Source: Paragonimus westermani
Taxonomy: Eukaryota > Platyhelminthes > Trematoda > Plagiorchiida > Troglotrematidae
Direction of reading: 5' to 3'
Assembly (NCBI GenBank): GCA_008508345.1
Contig: QNGE01000131.1
Location: forward strand, 350,747 to 414,746
Length of the DNA: 64,000 bases
The notes beneath the pieces were generated by a model that was not told the origin of the DNA, made no database searches, and worked only from the letters and a program-made list of their open reading frames with translations. Of this stretch, positions 60,001-64,000 are shown in pieces. The position numbers were made by a program, and so were the translations under genes. The stretch's first letter is position 1, and every line of letters begins with the position of its first letter.

Positions 60001-60475
60001 TTATTTCACACTTCCCTGTTGGCTTGACCGCACAGGTTGGCCGTCGATCCAGTGGATTTGTGACCATCGTAGACGTAACGCCTGAACAAACTGCTTCTGA
60101 ATACATAACATCGGGTCAAGCAGCCTGGTGTCGGTGCCCTCGACAGTTCGGAGTGTTGTCATTTGGACTGTATTTCTTGGGCTAATTGGCACAAGACAGA
60201 CCATTTAAAAAGCTTGATCAGTGCTCATATGGTGCACACCTTCAACCAGACAAGCAAGGATAACAGAGACGGTCTATCGTGTTTCGCCGTGCCTGAACCA
60301 ACACGGATAGAGTTTCTGGATTCGATTTAGTTGTCACAATGTTCGACCGATATGACCTGTTCTGTGAGAACCACTGAAAGAGAAGATACATCGACGAGGT
60401 GCAAACTCTCAGTCTCTCTGTGCTACAAGATAGGAAAACTGGGAATGTGGTTAATTGGGTACGGAGTTCGGCCAT
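60001..60475 (-). pseudogene. GIY-YIG endonuclease domain of PLE (copy A)
   Basis: One minus frame throughout, broken by five stops. CIFSFSGSHRTGHIGRT corresponds to the two strands that name the family (GIY..TC...YIGRT, here CIF and HIG). Next come LYPCWFRHGETR, VSVILACLVEG, MSTDQAF, RTVEGTDTRLLDP (with the conserved Glu) and CIQKQFVQALRLRW, the typical PLE C-terminus, also seen in copy C as AQKSFVKALVLPW. No frameshift within about 470 bp. Confidence 0.88.
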
Positions 60476-60477
60476 GG

Positions 60478-60820
60478 TATTTCCTACTGACCGCGTAGTT
60501 GAGCTGATTTTTCAGTCGTTTTGCGGGGGGTGCATTCTATGAACGACATTTTATTGACCAGGGTCTTCTTCCTTGTGTTCCGCAAATGAGGTTTAGTGAC
60601 GTACTGCCCATATTTCAATCGGCAGGTCGTTCCGAGTAGTCGTAATTATGAGGTGCGTTCTATATTGATTCGACGTGTCCAGCGTATCCGAACAGCAAAT
60701 TCTATATGTTGTATCAGCCAGACGTGCTGGATTTCTTTTTGTTTAAGGGATACAAAACCGTAAAAGTTCATGTACTAACCAGTCCAAGTATTCTCTCGTT
60801 GAATTCTACAGTGAACAATG
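60478..60820 (-). pseudogene. PLE thumb/connection (copy A)
   Basis: NTWTG then TAG then YMNFYGFVSLKQKE corresponds to PTWTGQY.NF.SFVPLKQK, with the Gln codon turned into a stop. After a frame change, ICCSDTLDTSNQYRTHL matches the PLE block IC..DTLD..L.Y....L, and KKTLVNKMSF matches the KK.......LPF block. At least one frameshift and several stops. Confidence 0.8.
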
Positions 60821-60824
60821 CAGC

Positions 60825-61262
60825 CTATTTGTTGGTGTAAATGTAAGTCTCGAAAAGATATTTGGGTTTATATTCTCTCCTGAAGAGTAAGCTTAACTGG
60901 CCGGTGGGCGCAACTGAACTTGTCAAGTACTGAGCATATACTAATATTCGGAATAGTGACCACAAATATATCGTCCACGTGTCGAAAAAAATGACTGAAC
61001 TGTCTGATGGTGGAGTGACACACGGTGGGTTCAAGCTCTCTCATGAATATATCGACCAAGAGAATTCCGATCAGGGCATGCATCGTTAAATCATCTGGCT
61101 GCCGATAAAGCACACTTTAAGTGGAACTTGTACACTGGATATGTATTGCAGCAGAAGCTCCCTCACTCTCATTACCGCTATTCTAACATGGATACCAGTA
61201 GCAGGCATGTAATCGCAAATAAAATTGACAGTTTGTAATAAACTGTGCGTTGATAAATATTG
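60825..61262 (-). pseudogene. PLE reverse transcriptase palm with HVDD active site (copy A)
   Basis: First frame (61262-61112): SLLQTVNFICDYMPATGIHV then RVRELLLQYISSVQVPLKVC. After a frameshift, the frame 61113-60825 reads RQPDDLTMHALIGILLVDIF, corresponding to the conserved RQ.DG.AMGSPLGP.LADIFM block with several changes. Next comes RHVDDIFVV, the catalytic Y.DD box with His for Tyr but both aspartates kept. The degraded GSPLGP loop alone would make it inactive. Confidence 0.9.
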
Positions 61263-61346
61263 ACACTATGTCTTATTAAGATGATTTCCCTGAATTCGTG
61301 AAAAATTCTCGCCTGTACTTGCCGAATTCGAACATATCTCGTAGAA

Positions 61347-61773
61347 TTAGTGGGCAACCACTTTCTGGAAAAGTTCAGGACTTTTCAATGGCCACTTTGC
61401 CACTGACAGGCGAGATGAATTCATCACACAAAGTATGGGAAGAACTAAAACATCTGGTTTGTGGATTTCTGGTGGTCCATAGAGACGTGATATAGACGAA
61501 ACCGTTGATTTATACTGCCCATGAGTCACAGCAGTCATGAACGATTTGCTCTTTGATGGATTGAGACGCTTATTGAATATTACTCAGTTTCTCAGTGTAA
61601 TGAATTTTATTCGCGATGGCACTCCAAGATGTTTTATCGGATCTGCTGATTAGAATTTTCAGAATCTGTTAATGCTTCTTAAGTGAGTCCATGTGCTAAT
61701 TAACCAATGGCCTTTTTGGTATCGATGTACGTTTATACAGCTCAGGTTCATCTAACGAATTTGGGGTTAAATC
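61347..61773 (-). pseudogene. PLE reverse transcriptase, fingers (copy A)
   Basis: The frame 61773-61570 (internal TAG and TAA) contains ILKILISRSDKTSW and KIHYTEKLSNI, matching the PLE pattern I.I.RSDKG followed by DY..KL. After a frameshift, the frame below about 61560 gives VSSISRLYGPPEIHKPDVLV. YG.P.IHKP.V..RPI is a signature of Penelope-type reverse transcriptases. It continues LSVAKWPL, like the S..LAKWL that usually follows. Confidence 0.85.
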
Positions 61774-62024
61774 CTTCGTTGAACGAAAAGATGACCCAAT
61801 TCCGCTTCAAGTTCTAGTTCTTTCTTTATTTGTAAGCACAAAAACCTATGTGAACCCCTTGATTGTTGTAAGTTTCCCTTGCACATTGGAAAAGACGTGT
61901 ACGTACCCTCACATTTGGATAGAAACCTTCGGGTGCAGCCTGGAATAAAAACGACTTCACGACTGTGAAGGCCACCACTTTCGAATCCGCTGGCCAACGA
62001 CATTTTCAAAAAACCACTGAACAC
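61767..62024 (-). pseudogene. PLE linker between N-terminal domain and RT (copy A)
   Basis: Open minus frame containing KKELELEAELGHLFVQRR, which aligns with EVEAELGKLAF of copy B. Beyond it the protein continues in another frame at 61773 (PNSLDEPELYKRTSIPKRP), so there is a frameshift at about 61773. Confidence 0.6.
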
Positions 62025-62030
62025 TTCCCG

Positions 62031-62387
62031 TTAATGTTTTTTTAGATTTTCCAATGCTAGTAGTCGCTGCACGGTGTTGCACTTGCTTTCGATAATTTCT
62101 CTGCGTTGAATATCAAGCTGATTCAGTCTGTAATGTTTCGGTGTAACACTCCTTTTTTTGATACTGTCTACATATAAGGCCTGCCAGTAGGGCTTAGGGT
62201 AATTGTTACGATCGATGCAGTCGGTGATAGATTTGATCGATTCCTTCGCTTCAGCCAGACGAGTAGTGAACTTCAGAAACACGTTGAACACCTTTAACTT
62301 TAAACTAATGTGCGATTCATTCGTTGTATTAGTCGAGCGTAACTTTGTTAATGTTGCATACTGCAGTTGCGGATGGAGATGAAGAAT
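62031..62387 (-). pseudogene. PLE N-terminal domain (copy A)
   Basis: A minus frame of about 118 codons, opening after a stop near 62388 and ending in TAA at 62031. Text: KVFNVFLKFTTRLAEAKESI, CIDRNNYPKPYWQALYVDSI, YRLNQLDIQRREIIESKCN. Basic, helical, and placed directly before the other PLE segments; PLE proteins have such a region ahead of the reverse transcriptase. The assignment rests on position plus general resemblance. Confidence 0.6.
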
Positions 62388-62390
62388 ACA

Positions 62391-64000
62391 TCGGACTTAG
62401 GCAACGCTTAAGGAAAACTTCCAATATGATTAAAGGACAGATTACAAGAAATTCATTCGCAAATACTATAGTGTTTCAGAGACCTGTCTACAAATAATAG
62501 ATGATGGGTAATAAATGTTCGGTTCAATACCGATATCAAGTTAAATTCAGTGAACGTTCTGGATTACATCTGACAGTTATACCGAAAGTAAATTGGTGAT
62601 CACAACGTACGATGAAAGCACACACAAGTACAACATCAATTGCATGTCGGACGTCTTTGCAATCCGGGAAAAGCTGTCCAACTTTTGAGTTCGAGAACAA
62701 AAAGTTTTCTATTCCTTAAGTAGACCATCACTGTAATTCAGTGAAAACACAGAAAAAACTGATATCGAGAAAACTAACGAAACTAGACTCAGGCAAGATA
62801 AACGCAACGAGTTTTACGAAAGACTTTACAAAACAATTCAGACGATGACTTGATTTTTTTTATTGGTTAAGCGACCTTTTCAACAGAATAACTTCTGACT
62901 GTGACCAGCGAAACCTTGAAACGTTCTTTCTGTGGCTAGTCCGTAAAGCACGCCTTTTCGTGGTGAACCTGATACAGACCAATTGAAAATACAGTGTTCC
63001 AATATCTGTAAACTCAAGAGAATGAAAAGTTGGAGTTAGTTTAAATGGCGACCAGCGTTCTTTACGTAACAGAAGACAGCATTTCTTGAAATTCAGTCAT
63101 TAAACTGAACATGTCAGAAGAATTTTAGGAATAATGGCATTAGACTAAGAGTTTTAACTGGGTGTTCAGAATATTGTAGGGAGTTACCGTGATTTCCTAT
63201 ACCCGCCCCTTTCCTGTTATTGCGAGGTTTACGTAAGAAAGTTTTCGGAGAAATACCCCAATCCACCTGATTTTCCATATTTTGTCGTAGTAATGCATAC
63301 AGCAAGCAGTACTGATACTGGGTTGCAAGAGAAATGCGTCATTATTCTCCACTGTTAAATCATTGCTAACCATCTGCCTGAGCAAACTTGGTGGGGCAAT
63401 TACTTTCGACTTATGGTGAGTTGACGTAATTGAGAGAGGAGTTTGGAAATTTCAGGAAACAAATCCGTCTTCATTTGGTCATCAATTATATGAATGATCG
63501 CCAATACAGGGTTTATATTTCGGGACCTAACTAACATGTGGTTAATCACCGGAATTATTAAATTCATCCATGTTAAAATCCAAGTTAGGACAGGTAAATG
63601 CAAAGAATAATGGCGATTCGTCGTCGATTGGAACCGGATAACAGGTTAAACGATCGATACATAATTCCAACAGAATGACTTTCACTTGGTCTACTGTCTC
63701 GAATGAGCACTTTCAAATGAAGAAAATATAGGTTTTAGCAATCAGACTCTCTCAGTTGTTATAGTTTTTAATTGTGAACTAACTATTGTGGAACCGCCAC
63801 ATTTTCTTAGTGGTTCTGAGGGTTACTGTGGCCTTGACAGATTCCATATCGATCCGATCTATCGAACAGTAGCCAAATTGTTTGCAGCAATAGAAAAAGT
63901 AGTTCTACATGCAAAATATCGAATGGCGCACGCAATCAAAGTTTTTACTGCAATCAGTAACAGAACAAAACCATCAATAACGCGCAGCTTGTCCAAAATC
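62391..64000. other. no supported gene
   Basis: Upstream flank of PLE copy A. Short minus-strand frames at 63114-63385 and 63400-63603 overlap or lack splice sites and show no recognised motif. It may include the degraded 5' end of the element, which I could not trace. Confidence 0.4.

Larger units (their letters stand above)
59891..62390 (-). mobile_element. Penelope-like retroelement, copy A (near full length, decayed)
   Basis: On the minus strand, from 62390 down, the segments appear in canonical PLE order: N-terminal domain (62031-62387 and 61767-62024), reverse transcriptase (61773-60825), thumb (about 60820-60478), GIY-YIG endonuclease (60475-60001) and a terminal hammerhead-like motif (59917-59891). 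The total of about 2.5 kb is close to a full PLE coding region. It carries many frameshifts and in-frame stops, so it is an old, dead copy. The 5' end is uncertain; the frame is open back to about 62387, where a stop occurs. Confidence 0.88.

Noticed and set aside
1..64000. CRISPR arrays, operons, rRNA genes or an organellar genome
   Set aside because: No regularly spaced repeats, no ribosome-binding-site-led gene series, no conserved rRNA stretches and no dense gene packing.

Overview
This window reads as nuclear DNA of an animal: no operons, no long uninterrupted genes, only short open stretches, some bounded by plausible GT/AG splice sites. CpG does not look depleted by eye, which argues against a vertebrate. 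The only sequences I can name with confidence are decayed Penelope-like retroelements (PLEs) with a GIY-YIG endonuclease. These are common in invertebrates, and their wording and the sparse exons suit a flatworm such as a fluke; the organism is inference, not proof.

Layout. 0-9.9 kb: scattered candidate exons on the minus strand (0.2-0.5, 3.6-3.8, 4.2-4.5, 5.75-5.8, 9.6-9.85 kb), a broken plus-strand reading frame at 7.4-7.8 kb, and PLE copy C (8.9-9.43 kb), reduced to an endonuclease flanked by an inverted repeat. 9.9-21 kb: nearly empty, except a solo ribozyme-like PLE end at 12.96-13.0 kb and two candidate exons (15.6 and 17.5 kb). 21.0-22.35 kb: PLE copy B on the plus strand, best preserved, with one reading frame from the reverse-transcriptase thumb through the endonuclease. 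22.6-47.8 kb: mostly empty, with candidate exons on both strands and a stop-riddled same-frame block at 24.5-25.1 kb. 50.5-50.95 kb: a more divergent PLE-like fragment. 53.5-54.95 kb: a cluster of strong splice acceptors, short candidate exons and a diverged 73-bp direct repeat. 59.9-62.4 kb: PLE copy A on the minus strand, almost complete from N-terminal domain to 3' end but full of stops and frameshifts.

The PLE copies share one architecture: N-terminal domain, reverse transcriptase, GIY-YIG endonuclease, then a 3' motif of CTGA..A plus GAAA resembling the hammerhead ribozyme cores reported from PLE terminal repeats. That motif follows the endonuclease in all three named copies and occurs once more alone. 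No copy looks able to encode an intact protein. The remaining candidate exons cannot be joined into gene models from this window alone. Their lengths are near what chance gives in DNA of this composition, so they are listed at modest confidence. No rRNA, tRNA, CRISPR array or bacterial-type signals were found.
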